NCBI GenBank assembly: GCA_021838715.1
Contig: JAKCCX010000009.1
Coordinates: 1 to 64,000, forward strand
Source: Pseudomonadota bacterium
GTDB taxonomy: Bacteria > Pseudomonadota > Gammaproteobacteria > Burkholderiales > Burkholderiaceae_F
Direction: 5' to 3'
DNA: 64,000 nt
Shown: positions 1 through 9,377 of the stretch, piece after piece
Layout: each line of letters opens with the position of its first letter
How positions within the stretch are numbered: position 1 is the stretch's first letter
Position numbers and translations under genes: made by a program
Notes under the pieces: generated by a model
What the model saw: the letters and a program-made list of their open reading frames with translations, nothing else
Database searches by the model: none
Told to the model about the DNA's origin: nothing

Positions 1-100
1 GTATTTCAGCGATCGTGGACGGCGGAATCAGCCTGATCGCGGACGCCGTTTCAACGGGATCGTAGACGGCGTTTCACGTTGATCGTGGACGGGCACAGTT
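1..100. repeat. Four imperfect copies of a ~23-24 bp direct repeat (GATCGTGGACGGCGTTTCA-like), resembling multiple terminal repeats of an IS21-family element
   Basis: Repeat units start at 11, 35, 58 and 81 (gatcgtggacggcg / gatcgcggacgccg / gatcgtagacggcg / gatcgtggacggg), followed by an istB-like 3' end. Confidence 0.7.
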
Positions 101-244
101 GCGCGCAAGCGATCGGGGTTTATGGTAGCTGAACCGGTTTTGCAGGCTTGTCCACGGCGGCGCGTGCGGGGCGCCTGCCACGCACCAGAGCGCGCGCCGC
201 GGTGGGCAAGCCGAGCCCGTGGTGACGACGGTGGCTGGACGCGA

Positions 245-396
245 TCATGCGGCCCCGCTTTTGGTGCGTTTTGCGCGGAGCGTGTCGCCATTGAGCGGGA
301 TGCGATGCTCGCTGTGCACGAGGCGGTCGAGGATGGCGTCGGCGACGGTTGGATCGGCGATCCAGGCATGCCAGTGCTTGACGTCGAGCTGGCTGG
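245..396 (-). pseudogene. istB: 3' remnant of IS21-family istB (IS-helper ATPase)
   Basis: Minus-strand translation [49 protein letters not shown] matches the typical IstB C-terminus (..[40 protein letters not shown]). Confidence 0.8.
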
Positions 397-1034
397 ACGC
401 GGAAAAACTCAAGCTTGACGCGCTCTTTGCGCAACTCGAAGCGGCGCTGGAAGTGGCGGCTGGCGACGATATCGCCGTCCGCGTCGAGCGGTATAACCGG
501 CTCGTGGCGATGGCTGCGCAGCATGTCGATCTCCCCCACCCTGCCCTCGGCGTCCAGTTGGTGCCGGTGGAAACGGTCCAGGGAAACGACTACAACCCCA
601 ACAAGGTCGCACCGCCGGAAATGCGCCTGCTGCAACTCTCGATCGCCAAGGATGGGGTGACCATGCCGGTGGTGGTCGCCGACGATCCGGCAGCGCCCGG
701 CGAGCATGTCGTGGTGGATGGATTCCACCGCACCACGGTTTGCAAAAACGTCGCCAAGGTGCGGGAAAGCCTCGCCGGCTATCTGCCGGTGGTCAAGCTC
801 AACAAGACCATCGAGGACCGCATCACGTCCACCGTGCGCCACAACATCGCGCGCGGCAGCCACCAAGTCGAACTGACGGCGAAGCTGGTTACTGCGCTCA
901 AAAAGCACAACTGGACGAACGAACGCATCGGGATCGAACTCGGGATGGATCCGGATGAGGTTTTGCGACTCAAGCAGATTACTGGGCTTGCGGAAGCATT
1001 CGCCGACAAAGCGTTTTCCCGGGCCTGGCAATGA
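397..1034 (+). CDS. ParB/Spo0J-like nuclease-domain protein, 5' truncated by the IS remnant
   Basis: Protein has a [34 protein letters not shown]...VVDGFHR ParB-like core and an HTH-like [20 protein letters not shown]. The first ~59 codons of supplied ORF 219..1034 are antisense to istB. Confidence 0.7.
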
Positions 1035-1309
1035 CGAACCGGTATGTAACGAAGGCGGAACGCGAAGGAACCAAGCGGCGCATGGCCGCTTACCGGGAGC
1101 GCAAGGCGCGAGCGGGGATCACGCAATACAGCTTCATGCTGACCGAGCCGGAAGTTGTGACGATCCGGTTCGCGCTGGCGGTCTGGCGCGGCGAGGAACT
1201 CTCGAAGGACTTCCAGCGATTTTCCGAAGATCAACTCAAGGGGGCGAAAGTGCTTACGCCGATCTACCCCCCCAAAGAGGATGAAGGGGAACCTCCCGAA
1301 GCCTGTTAG
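1031..1309 (+). CDS. Hypothetical protein, translationally coupled to the ParB-like ORF
   Basis: ATGA overlap with the upstream ORF. Confidence 0.5.
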   Translation: MTNRYVTKAEREGTKRRMAAYRERKARAGITQYSFMLTEPEVVTIRFALAVWRGEELSKDFQRFSEDQLKGAKVLTPIYPPKEDEGEPPEAC

Positions 1310-1342
1310 CGCTAATGCCCGCCACATCACCCAGTAACGCCT

Positions 1343-1483
1343 CTACCGCCCATAGATCGCATTGGCAGCCAGGATCGCCACGATGATCACGCCGGTCCAG
1401 ACCACGGTGAAGGCCATGAACGCGCGGAACGAGATCTTGAAGGGCGGGGGCGGAGGATTCCGCAGGAACGAGGGGATTTGCAT
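1343..1483 (-). CDS. Small single-TM hypothetical protein (46 aa)
   Basis: MQIPSFLRNPPPPPFKISFRAFMAFTVVWTGVIIVAILAANAIYGR*, hydrophobic helix, absent from the supplied ORF track. Confidence 0.4.
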   Translation of the reverse strand: MQIPSFLRNPPPPPFKISFRAFMAFTVVWTGVIIVAILAANAIYGR

Positions 1484-1495
1484 GCAAACCTCCGA

Positions 1496-1711
1496 TCAAA
1501 AGCGAGTGGTGAACATGGAAAACATCGGCAGCGCGAGGTGGTGGATCGGTAGGTGCCGGACCACGACGTACAACGTCTGCGCCGCGACCAGGGCGACCAG
1601 CGGCCGCACCACCCACTTGCGGCAGGCAGGCGCCCACGATGGCTCCCGGCGCGCTTCCGCCAAAAGCGCTTGGTAGTCGACCTGGGGCTTGGGAAATGGC
1701 GGGAGCTTCAT
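1496..1711 (-). CDS. Small hypothetical membrane protein
   Basis: Internal start MKLPPFPKPQVDYQALLAEARRE... preferred over the longer ORF; one hydrophobic segment. Confidence 0.4.
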   Translation of the reverse strand: MKLPPFPKPQVDYQALLAEARREPSWAPACRKWVVRPLVALVAAQTLYVVVRHLPIHHLALPMFSMFTTRF

Positions 1712-1828
1712 GGCCGGCCTCGCAGAAGGGCGCAGGGGCGATTTTCCGGCGCGGGGGTCACCCTGGGTAGCCAGCAACCCGCAATCGGCGCTTGGCGAGC
1801 CTCCCATCGCGTCAACGGGGGCCGCCGA

Positions 1829-2260
1829 TTACTGAGCGTCATTTTCCGAGTCTGTCAGAGCGCTATCCACGGCATATGGGCACCGCACAGGCACGTCCGG
1901 TTGCTCACCGCGCACCGCCAGTTCCGCGATCGCGATCTCCCTGGCGTCACTCCATTCCGCCCCGAAAAGCGAACCGAGTTCCGCTCGCAGGCAGGGGCTG
2001 TCGCGGAGAATATTTTTGATCTCCGTGCGCTGACCGACAAGCAGCACTACCCACGACGCGCGAGGATCTGGCGAATACGCGACTTTCGTCATCAGCGAAA
2101 GCATCTCCCGGACCGCGGACCGCAGAGCCTTCCGTTCCGCCCTGCCAAGCGTCTCGATTTCCTCGGCCACGTTATCCACATCGACCAAATCGAAGCGGCG
2201 CTCACGCAACAAGCGCGCTTGCTCCTGCGCCCACGCAACGATATCGGTGTCGTACATCAC
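1829..2260 (-). CDS. DUF29 family protein
   Basis: MMYDTDIVAWAQEQARLLRERRFDLVDVDNVAEEIETLGRAERKALRS is typical of the DUF29 N-terminus. Confidence 0.75.
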   Translation of the reverse strand: MMYDTDIVAWAQEQARLLRERRFDLVDVDNVAEEIETLGRAERKALRSAVREMLSLMTKVAYSPDPRASWVVLLVGQRTEIKNILRDSPCLRAELGSLFGAEWSDAREIAIAELAVRGEQPDVPVRCPYAVDSALTDSENDAQ

Positions 2261-2262
2261 AC

Positions 2263-3225
2263 CTACCTGAAAAATCCCATGATCCGGGACCCGATCCCCT
2301 GCTCCTCCGGCTCCGGGGCCGGCTCGGGCGGGAAAACCCGTTCCGGGTCGTCGATCCGCGCCGGCGGGATTTGCCGCTCCGGCAGGAGGTTGGCGTTGTT
2401 TCGCTTCGGAGAGCCGGATACCGTCAGCCCCGCGGCGCCCTGTTGACCGCGAGCCAGGAGATTCTGAACGGACCGATCATTCACCTCGCGGCTCCCATAG
2501 TCCTTGTCGAAATTCGCCTGCGCACTCGCATCGTATTCCGCATTCTCCGCCGCAACATCCGCATCGCGCTTCGCGAGCGTCACCTGGTGCCGCATCCGCA
2601 GCGCGTCGGCCTCCGCTTTAAGTTCGGGGTGCTTCGCCACGAGGTCAGCAAGCGCGTTGTAACCCGCCTCGACCTCCCGGCGCTGTTCAGGCAATAGGTT
2701 AAGCGCCAGCAAGTTGTCGTGGATTGTTTTGTTCGCTTGTGCAAGAACTGTGTCGCGCTTGACTTTCACTGCCGGGAACTTCGCGCGCAGTTCCTCCATC
2801 TCCCGCTTCATCGCGAGTTTCTGGTCCTGACTCGTCAGGTTGTCGCGAATCGCATCCGAGAGCGTCCGATAGCGCAAATCCATCGCCGCAACCTCGCCTG
2901 CGGACACCCCAAACTCATTCGTCGTCGATATTGCTCTGCGCAGACCGATGCGAAATAGCGCATCGGCGAGTCGCCGCTCGGAACTCGCGCGAACGACCAC
3001 ATCCGCCAAGGCGGCATCGAGCGCCGCGCGGTAGGTCTGCTTGCCATTGAAATCGTCGGCGCGCGCCTTGGCAAGCGCATCGGCTTCCGCCTCCTGCTTT
3101 TCCGCTTCCGCCTTCCATGCGTACGCCTTGTTTGCGTTCGCATTCGCCACGCTGTGAGCGTAATCCGCATCCGCTTGCGCGCGATTCCGTTGGCCTATCG
3201 CGATTCCATCAGCATATGACGACAT
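2263..3225 (-). CDS. Hypothetical alanine-rich coiled-coil protein in the conjugation operon
   Basis: Long ORF with good operon spacing; heptad-like A/E/K-rich composition. Confidence 0.5.
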   Translation of the reverse strand: MSSYADGIAIGQRNRAQADADYAHSVANANANKAYAWKAEAEKQEAEADALAKARADDFNGKQTYRAALDAALADVVVRASSERRLADALFRIGLRRAISTTNEFGVSAGEVAAMDLRYRTLSDAIRDNLTSQDQKLAMKREMEELRAKFPAVKVKRDTVLAQANKTIHDNLLALNLLPEQRREVEAGYNALADLVAKHPELKAEADALRMRHQVTLAKRDADVAAENAEYDASAQANFDKDYGSREVNDRSVQNLLARGQQGAAGLTVSGSPKRNNANLLPERQIPPARIDDPERVFPPEPAPEPEEQGIGSRIMGFFR

Positions 3226-3257
3226 GAGTCCCCTCCTGACCTTTTACGAGAAATCCA

Positions 3258-5807
3258 CTACGAGCCCAACTTCTGCCCATGGCCGCCTTCCGGCATGGAT
3301 CCAGCGTCATTCGATCCGCCAGCGCCCCCAGGCCCCATGGTATTACCATCACCGCCCGCTCCGGGTGCTTTCGTACCTTCGGCAAGTTTTGCAACCGCCC
3401 TGCCGGAATGGCTCTCCGGCCCACCATCCAGCTTTCGCTTCGGAGCCTGGGTGGGCATCTGCTGCGCCAACCTGTGCAGGGCCGGACTCGGATCCACAGC
3501 CGGCGCACTGCCCTGCACGCCCGGATTGAACGTCACGTCGATCCAGGAGAGGACGGCGCGCGGCACGACGTTGATCAGCCTCGCCGATTCCGTGACCACC
3601 CATTCCGCCACCGTGAACAGCACCACGACCGCGCCAACGATCATGCACAGGTTGACCAGCCAATCCGTCCCAGTCGCGCCGGCGGACAGGTTTGCAAGCG
3701 CCGACGCGGTCGCCCCCTTGAACAACACCCAGACCACCGACATCAGTCCCTGGATGAAGAAGTACGTTCCCACCATCATCAACGGCATGAAGAGAATGCC
3801 CGTCAGGAATACGTAGCCGCGCTTCGTCGACGGATCCGATCCGATCTCCTCCCCATCCATGCCAAGGTGCAGCATGGCCCAGAACGGCACCGCGAACATG
3901 CCTTCCAACACCATCGTGAGCCAGTTCATGATGCCGGCCAGCCACTGCAGCGCAAGGATGAACGGCATCCACATGAGCACGCGCAGGGAGGAAAAGACCG
4001 CAAGGGCGCAGACCCCAGCCAGCATCAGCATGACCTCCCAGGTCATCTGCATGATGGCGGACACCGCCGGCTGGATCACCACTCCCGCAGGCTCCGCCAC
4101 CGTGATCACGAGGGTCGCCTGGAACGCCAGGATCGCCATGATGGCCGTCCCGACCCAGTGGATGACGGTCACCGCGAGGGCTCCCAGCGCCACGAGCGGG
4201 TTATCCGATGCGGTTTGCACGATGCCCGCGACCTTGGCCCCAAGCGACATCACGCGGGCCGCGATTGCTCGGTTGATCGTGTCGAGCGGGTGCTTCACGA
4301 GGTCCAGCATCGCGCCGGCCGTGCTGGTGATCTCTCGCGCTGCGGCGGACATCTCCGCAACGCTGGCGTTCGCCTTCGCGACCAGCCATTCCGCGACGCC
4401 CGCGCCCGGCCCCGCGAATTGACCTTGCTGCTGCGCGACGGCGGCGGCGGTGCTGGCGGCCTGTGCCGCCAGCGCCTGCCCGGCGCCGCCGCCCTCGGCC
4501 GATAGCGCTGGCGGGGTGCTCTTGTTCACGGCGATGGTCGGCTCCGCATCCTGTGCCGACTCGATCTCCCGAGGGATATTCGAGATCCCCTCGAAACCGA
4601 GCCCGATCCAGTCCCCCTGCTGCACCTGCCCAAGGATCGGATCGTTGTGCGCGAGCGAGGAATTGGCCGTCGCCGCGGCTTGCGTCGCGGCGTTTTGCAT
4701 CGCCTGGTTGAAGTTCGAGAAGTAGTAGCTGTAGACGCTGGACACGTTCATGTCGGTCCCCGCCTGGTGCTGCTTGCCAAACTGCGCGGCGGCGTTGCCC
4801 ATGGCCTGCGCGGCGGTGCCCAGATTGCTGAAGAACGCCTGCCGGATGGTGGTGAGCATGCCCTGGAGCGTCTGATCGCTCGACGCCGACTGCGGGAAGG
4901 CGGCGGTGATCGATCCGCAGGTGGACGGTCCCCAATCCACCGGGGATAGGGACGGATCGGCCTGAGACGCGCCGAAGTCGAGCCGCATGGTGTACGGATC
5001 GACCTGGGTGACGGTCACGCCCACCGTGACGTTGGCTTCCGGCGGGTTGTAGTTCGTCGCATTGACGTAGCTGCCGCTCGCCCCCTGGTAGTTCCCGGCG
5101 ATCCCCTGCTGGAACGCCTGGTCGGCCTGCTGGCGCTGCTGCATTTCCTGTCCGATTCGGGCGGATTTTTCCGCCATGTCGGCCATGCAGGAAAACCCGC
5201 GCTGGAGTTGCGGCGCGAAGGTGGCGATCGAGGGGATCGAGTTGGGGACGGTGTAGACCTGCGTCTGCTCCGGCCAGATCATGGAGACGCCCTTGATCCC
5301 GGCACCCGCGGCGCCGATCCCGGCGGCAGTGGCGACCAGGACCGCGACCTGTGCCATGTTGAAGCCCTTGAAGACGGGCAGGATGAGCGTGGCGCCGGTG
5401 GTCAGGCGCAGCGGCATCCATGCGTTGTGCGTGCTCTTCCCGAACCACTCCCCTTCGGTCGCGGCGCTCACGCTCTTCGACCAGATGCCGTAGCCGAAGT
5501 ACATGGATGCCGCCATCATGATGAGGACATCGGTCGTGCGCAGGATATTGAGGAGGTTCTGCACCGCGCCGGGTACTGACGATGAGGTGCAACTACCAAA
5601 GATCCCCAGCCCGAGCGGATCTCCGATCGTTCCGCAGATGAGGGCGTTGGCACTATTGCCTTGGTCGAACCACTGGTGCAGCGGCAGGTTGTTCACGTCG
5701 AGCGTGCCCGCCGTCTGCGCCCAGGCATCAGGGGTGAGAAAAACCGCGAGGGCCAGGGCGGCAAACGCAAACGTCAGCTTCAGTTTCATGGTGCGTTTCA
5801 GTTTCAT
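3258..5807 (-). CDS. DotA/TraY-like integral membrane protein of a type IVB (IncI-like) conjugation system
   Basis: Signal peptide MKLKRTMKLKLTFAFAALALAVFLTPDAWAQ; TDVLIMMAASMYFGYGIWSK, WMPLRLTTGATLILPVFKGFNMAQ and several C-terminal TM segments, as in DotA/TraY. Start chosen at 5807. Confidence 0.75.
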   Translation of the reverse strand: MKLKRTMKLKLTFAFAALALAVFLTPDAWAQTAGTLDVNNLPLHQWFDQGNSANALICGTIGDPLGLGIFGSCTSSSVPGAVQNLLNILRTTDVLIMMAASMYFGYGIWSKSVSAATEGEWFGKSTHNAWMPLRLTTGATLILPVFKGFNMAQVAVLVATAAGIGAAGAGIKGVSMIWPEQTQVYTVPNSIPSIATFAPQLQRGFSCMADMAEKSARIGQEMQQRQQADQAFQQGIAGNYQGASGSYVNATNYNPPEANVTVGVTVTQVDPYTMRLDFGASQADPSLSPVDWGPSTCGSITAAFPQSASSDQTLQGMLTTIRQAFFSNLGTAAQAMGNAAAQFGKQHQAGTDMNVSSVYSYYFSNFNQAMQNAATQAAATANSSLAHNDPILGQVQQGDWIGLGFEGISNIPREIESAQDAEPTIAVNKSTPPALSAEGGGAGQALAAQAASTAAAVAQQQGQFAGPGAGVAEWLVAKANASVAEMSAAAREITSTAGAMLDLVKHPLDTINRAIAARVMSLGAKVAGIVQTASDNPLVALGALAVTVIHWVGTAIMAILAFQATLVITVAEPAGVVIQPAVSAIMQMTWEVMLMLAGVCALAVFSSLRVLMWMPFILALQWLAGIMNWLTMVLEGMFAVPFWAMLHLGMDGEEIGSDPSTKRGYVFLTGILFMPLMMVGTYFFIQGLMSVVWVLFKGATASALANLSAGATGTDWLVNLCMIVGAVVVLFTVAEWVVTESARLINVVPRAVLSWIDVTFNPGVQGSAPAVDPSPALHRLAQQMPTQAPKRKLDGGPESHSGRAVAKLAEGTKAPGAGGDGNTMGPGGAGGSNDAGSMPEGGHGQKLGS

Positions 5808-6391
5808 GGTTTGAACAGCCCATTCAGGTAACCCATGACGCCACTCGTGGCGCCGGCCGGCTGGACCGGTTGCTGATTGATGCTCGGCGTGTAGCCTTGC
5901 TGGCTCCCCTGCATCACCTGCGCGCCACCCGCGGTCACGACCCCGACACCGGGGACCGGGACGTTGAGCATCGCAGCCTGGTTGATCTGCCCCACGGTGT
6001 TTTGCCACTGCATGTCTGCCATCGAGCAGACCGCCCCGACAATCTGGTTTTCGATCGCGGTCAGTAGCGCTCCCCAGTCCGGGGTGTTGAGGGTGGTGCT
6101 CAACTTGGCGAGCCGATCGAGGCAGGCCATCAGCTCCGCCCCCGGCGTGATCGCCGCGTGGACCATCGCCATCTGGGCATTTGCCTGGGCGGCTTGCGCA
6201 TTCGCCGCCGCCTGCCCGGCCGCCTGTGCGGTCGGGTTGTTGGGGCAATCGGACACGGCCTTGGAAATGGGCGGTGTCGGAATCGTGGGCGCGGGATCCG
6301 ATCCGGCCACTTGCGCACTTGCAAGGAGCGGGGTCGCGGTCACGGTCAGCACCGCAATCACCGCAAGATTTTTCCTCTGCGCCATGATCAC
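5804..6391 (-). CDS. Secreted hypothetical conjugation-associated protein
   Basis: Signal peptide; overlaps neighbouring ORFs by 4 bp (operon). Confidence 0.5.
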   Translation of the reverse strand: MIMAQRKNLAVIAVLTVTATPLLASAQVAGSDPAPTIPTPPISKAVSDCPNNPTAQAAGQAAANAQAAQANAQMAMVHAAITPGAELMACLDRLAKLSTTLNTPDWGALLTAIENQIVGAVCSMADMQWQNTVGQINQAAMLNVPVPGVGVVTAGGAQVMQGSQQGYTPSINQQPVQPAGATSGVMGYLNGLFKP

Positions 6392-7533
6392 TGCCCTCCC
6401 GCGCGCGTGCGCAGTTGGTCCATCACCACACTATTGGCGGAGACCCCGTTCATGTTGATCGCGGATAGCAAAAGCTCGATCCGCTCCATTCGCGCGAGTT
6501 CCTCTTCGCGCATGTGTAGATCAAGCGCCTTCATGAAGATCGCCTCGCGCTGAAGATTCGCGGGGCTCGCCGCCGCGACCTGGACGTACCAGTTCGGGTT
6601 TTCATACCGGCGTTGGACCTCCATCTGGTCGAACGCATGGGCCGAGATGTCGCTCTCCGGCGCGGCACCGCCTGGAGCGATCACGTTTGCCTGCGCTCCC
6701 CACATTTCCTGGATCAACTGCGCGCTCCCGGGGACCGGGGTCCGATCTCCCTCGATTTGGGCAAGCGCATTGGCGGACGCACTCGCGCGCGCCAGTTCGG
6801 AGCGCGTTTGCATCAGGTACACCTCGCCCGCTTCGGTGTTGAGCGCCGCGGGAGGCAAAGGCGAGGGGAGGGGCGCGTTCGCCAAGTTGAATGCGTATGC
6901 CTCCGCGGCGCTCGACGCCGCGGAATTGGCATAGGTCCCTCCGCCGAAAATCGTGTCGGCGACGACATCCGCATCGTAAAGCGGCCTTCCCGGAGCGTAG
7001 TTCTGCTGGTAGTTCTGATAGGCGGAGATCACCGCCGCGTCCTGGGACGCCGATCCGCCCTGGGTGAGCGCCCCAACGACGTTCTGTGCGCCGGCCGCAG
7101 CCGCCGCGCGCGCCCGGGTGAACAAGGTGCCGGTCCCCATGCTGCAGGGTGCCGGCATCGTGCCGATGTCATGCTGGTCCTGGGCCGAAACGATCGGCTT
7201 GGCAGTCGCCACCTGCCGGGAATGGTCCATCATCTGCGTCGCGGCGGTCTGCGTTGCTTTGACCTGAATCGCGCTCGATCCCGTCACCGTTGCGCCGACG
7301 TGGTCGATCGCCAGGATCAGAGGCGACATCGGCGAAGTGAGCGCCGCGGTCAAGGTGGTGATTCCAGAGGTGAATTGATCCATGTACCTGAGAAAGGTTG
7401 TTTCATCCACGCAATTCGCACAGGCAAACGCGTGGGCCTGGGGGGACCCCAGGGCCAGCAAGGCTGCCAAAACAGCCCAGGAGGGATTTTTTCCTGCGCG
7501 CTGGTTTGCTGGGGGGGATTGGGGGGCGTTCAT
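6388..7533 (-). CDS. Secreted hypothetical conjugation-associated protein
   Basis: Signal peptide; ATGA coupling on both sides. Confidence 0.5.
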   Translation of the reverse strand: MNAPQSPPANQRAGKNPSWAVLAALLALGSPQAHAFACANCVDETTFLRYMDQFTSGITTLTAALTSPMSPLILAIDHVGATVTGSSAIQVKATQTAATQMMDHSRQVATAKPIVSAQDQHDIGTMPAPCSMGTGTLFTRARAAAAAGAQNVVGALTQGGSASQDAAVISAYQNYQQNYAPGRPLYDADVVADTIFGGGTYANSAASSAAEAYAFNLANAPLPSPLPPAALNTEAGEVYLMQTRSELARASASANALAQIEGDRTPVPGSAQLIQEMWGAQANVIAPGGAAPESDISAHAFDQMEVQRRYENPNWYVQVAAASPANLQREAIFMKALDLHMREEELARMERIELLLSAINMNGVSANSVVMDQLRTRAGGQ

Positions 7534-8405
7534 GCGGCAACCTCCCGGTGGTACTTGTTCTCAAGGCATTTCGCGAAGCCATCGGGCGACATGAGGAAAT
7601 CGATGTCCGCGAGGAACGGGAGTCGTCCCGGCTGCGGCTTTACCCTGCCGGTGAGGAATGGCGATGTGGCGCAGCCCTGGAAAAACTTTTCCCAAGCAGC
7701 CAATCCATCCGCCTTCGTGCGGTATCCGAACGGGTTGCATCGGAGGTTTGCTGCATCGATCCAGCGCGCACGAATTGCCGCTCGTCGACGGGCGTTCAGA
7801 ACCCGGAGGACTGGGTTTCTGGGCATGTTCGCGTGGTAAAGCGCCACGATCTCCTCGACCGGACATGCCATCCGGACGCCATGGTCGCCGTTAGGCGACG
7901 AGGAACAAGAAGTGGCCTCTGCCTCTGCCTCTGCCTCTGCTATTGGTTGAGGCTGTTGAGGGGTTGTTGAGGCTGTTGAGGCGGATGTTGAGGATGTTGA
8001 GGATGTTGAGGCTATGTTGAGGGGACGTTGATCCAGCGCGCGAGCGCTCCTCTTGGCCCGATAATATTGGGCGTGATACTCTCTCCGGTCGTCCTCTGTC
8101 CTGAGGGTGCGATAGGCGTCATAATTAACCAGCTTCCATCCCCAGTCTCTATGGGGTGCGACTGGCACAATCCGCCGCCCGGCCGAGCCTGGGGTGCGAG
8201 ATCGCGGATCCGGCTGCAGCAACTCCTCTATCCCCCGTTCCAGGATATCTTGCGGGAATCCTGTGCGCGCGGCCAGCGCCTCGACTGTCATGTCCACCTC
8301 GCCATGCTTATTTGCGAGGGTGATCAAAACCATCATCGTCGCAGTTGCCTCAAAACGCCCATAAAGCGAGCCCTCAAAAATCGTCGCGAAGACCTTGCCA
8401 TACAT
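7530..8405 (-). CDS. Replication-initiator/primosomal-like winged-helix protein
   Basis: MYGKVFATIFEGSLYGRFEATATMMVLITLANKHGEVDMTVEALAARTGFPQDILERGIEEL resembles phage/ICE replisome-organizer N-termini. Start at 8405. Confidence 0.5.
   Translation of the reverse strand: MYGKVFATIFEGSLYGRFEATATMMVLITLANKHGEVDMTVEALAARTGFPQDILERGIEELLQPDPRSRTPGSAGRRIVPVAPHRDWGWKLVNYDAYRTLRTEDDRREYHAQYYRAKRSARALDQRPLNIASTSSTSSTSASTASTTPQQPQPIAEAEAEAEATSCSSSPNGDHGVRMACPVEEIVALYHANMPRNPVLRVLNARRRAAIRARWIDAANLRCNPFGYRTKADGLAAWEKFFQGCATSPFLTGRVKPQPGRLPFLADIDFLMSPDGFAKCLENKYHREVAA
7915..8030. repeat. Imperfect short tandem repeats (CTCTGC and GTTGAGGAT/GCT) inside a CDS
   Basis: ctctgcctctgcctctgc... then ttgaggctgttgagg...gatgttgaggatgttgaggatgttgagg; encodes an S/T/Q/A/E-rich linker. 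Confidence 0.85.
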
Positions 8406-8412
8406 GACACAC

Positions 8413-8673
8413 CTACGCCGCAGCTTGGGAGGTAACGACACGCGCGCGGCGTCGCAAATCAGCCGGCCGCGGAATGGATGGCAATCCCTCCCTCTGCAGA
8501 CGGATGAGCACATCGAGCCGGTAGCGGACGCTGCGGCCCATGCGGGTGTAGGGGATCATGCCGGCCCGGGTCCAGTTCCATAGCGTTGGCCGAGAACAGG
8601 CCAAAATCTCGCAAGCGCGAGCGATGGATACCAGGGTCAGAGGTTGAGGGTCTTGCAGAGTTGGTGCGGACAT
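8413..8673 (-). CDS. AlpA/MerR-like helix-turn-helix regulator or excisionase
   Basis: LVSIARACEILACSRPTLWNWTRAGMIPYTRMGRSVRYRLDVL. Confidence 0.75.
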   Translation of the reverse strand: MSAPTLQDPQPLTLVSIARACEILACSRPTLWNWTRAGMIPYTRMGRSVRYRLDVLIRLQREGLPSIPRPADLRRRARVVTSQAAA

Positions 8674-8862
8674 GGTCGACTCCAGCCGACGACCGCATGC
8701 GCGATCGTGTATGGAGTGAGTCCGCGACAGTCACCCAGAGTGCCAATCTGCCATTACCCGCGGCAGTGGTTCCGGCGCGACGGGGTGGGTACCCCTAGTT
8801 GCCCTGCGATACCCGCCGTCGCTTGGCCCCACCTCACAGATATGGGAGCAACCTAAGCTGGG

Positions 8863-8895
8863 CGCAGGGTCGATCTGCCCGGACACGACCCTGCG
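8863..8895. repeat. Perfect 10-bp inverted repeat (CGCAGGGTCG-N13-CGACCCTGCG) near the tRNA-proximal element end
   Basis: Direct reading of sequence. Confidence 0.7.
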
Positions 8896-9132
8896 GTTGG
8901 TGCGGGTGGCGTCGCTTGCCGATCCGCACCTCCTCGCCGACGCCTAGTTTGGCCCCTGGGCCCTAGGATTATTTCCGCGCCGGCGAGAACGCATTGGGGT
9001 GGGATGCTACACCGATCATCGCGGGACGCAAGAGGCAAACTCCACGCCGTTCATTTCATCCTCAACTCAATACCCAGAAAGATCGGGCAATTCTATTTTT
9101 CTTTTTATTTTCAATGAGTTGTTGATTATCGT

Positions 9133-9226
9133 TGGCGGAGACGGAGGGATTCGAACCCTCGATGCGAGTTTTTGCCCGCATGCTCCCTTAGCAGGGGAGT
9201 GCCTTCGACCTCTCGGCCACGTCTCC
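9133..9226 (-). tRNA. tRNA-Ser(GCU)
   Basis: ggagacgtggccgagaggtcgaaggcactcccctGCTaagggagc...gggttcgaatccctccgtctccgCCA; long variable arm, T-loop GGTTCGAATCC and encoded CCA. Confidence 0.95.
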
Positions 9227-9377
9227 GAATTTCGGCGGGGTCCTGCGAGAGGCGTCTCCCGTGCGAACCCGGCAGTGTAGAGCCTGCCCGGGATCGGGTC
9301 AAACTCGGGAGTCAAACCCAGGCCGCGCACGATGCGGCCCGGAACCGGCAGCCGGTCGTGCGCGAACGGGCGACGAC

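Noticed and set aside
1-100. CRISPR or iteron origin
   Set aside because: 23-24 bp repeats lack unique spacers of CRISPR size and adjoin an istB 3' end, so IS21 terminal repeats explain them better than iterons.
120-1031. 303-aa minus-strand ORF
   Set aside because: Antisense to the ParB-like gene and out of frame with istB; no recognisable product.
7915-8030. CRISPR-like array
   Set aside because: Repeats are contiguous 6-9 bp units without spacers and lie in a CDS.
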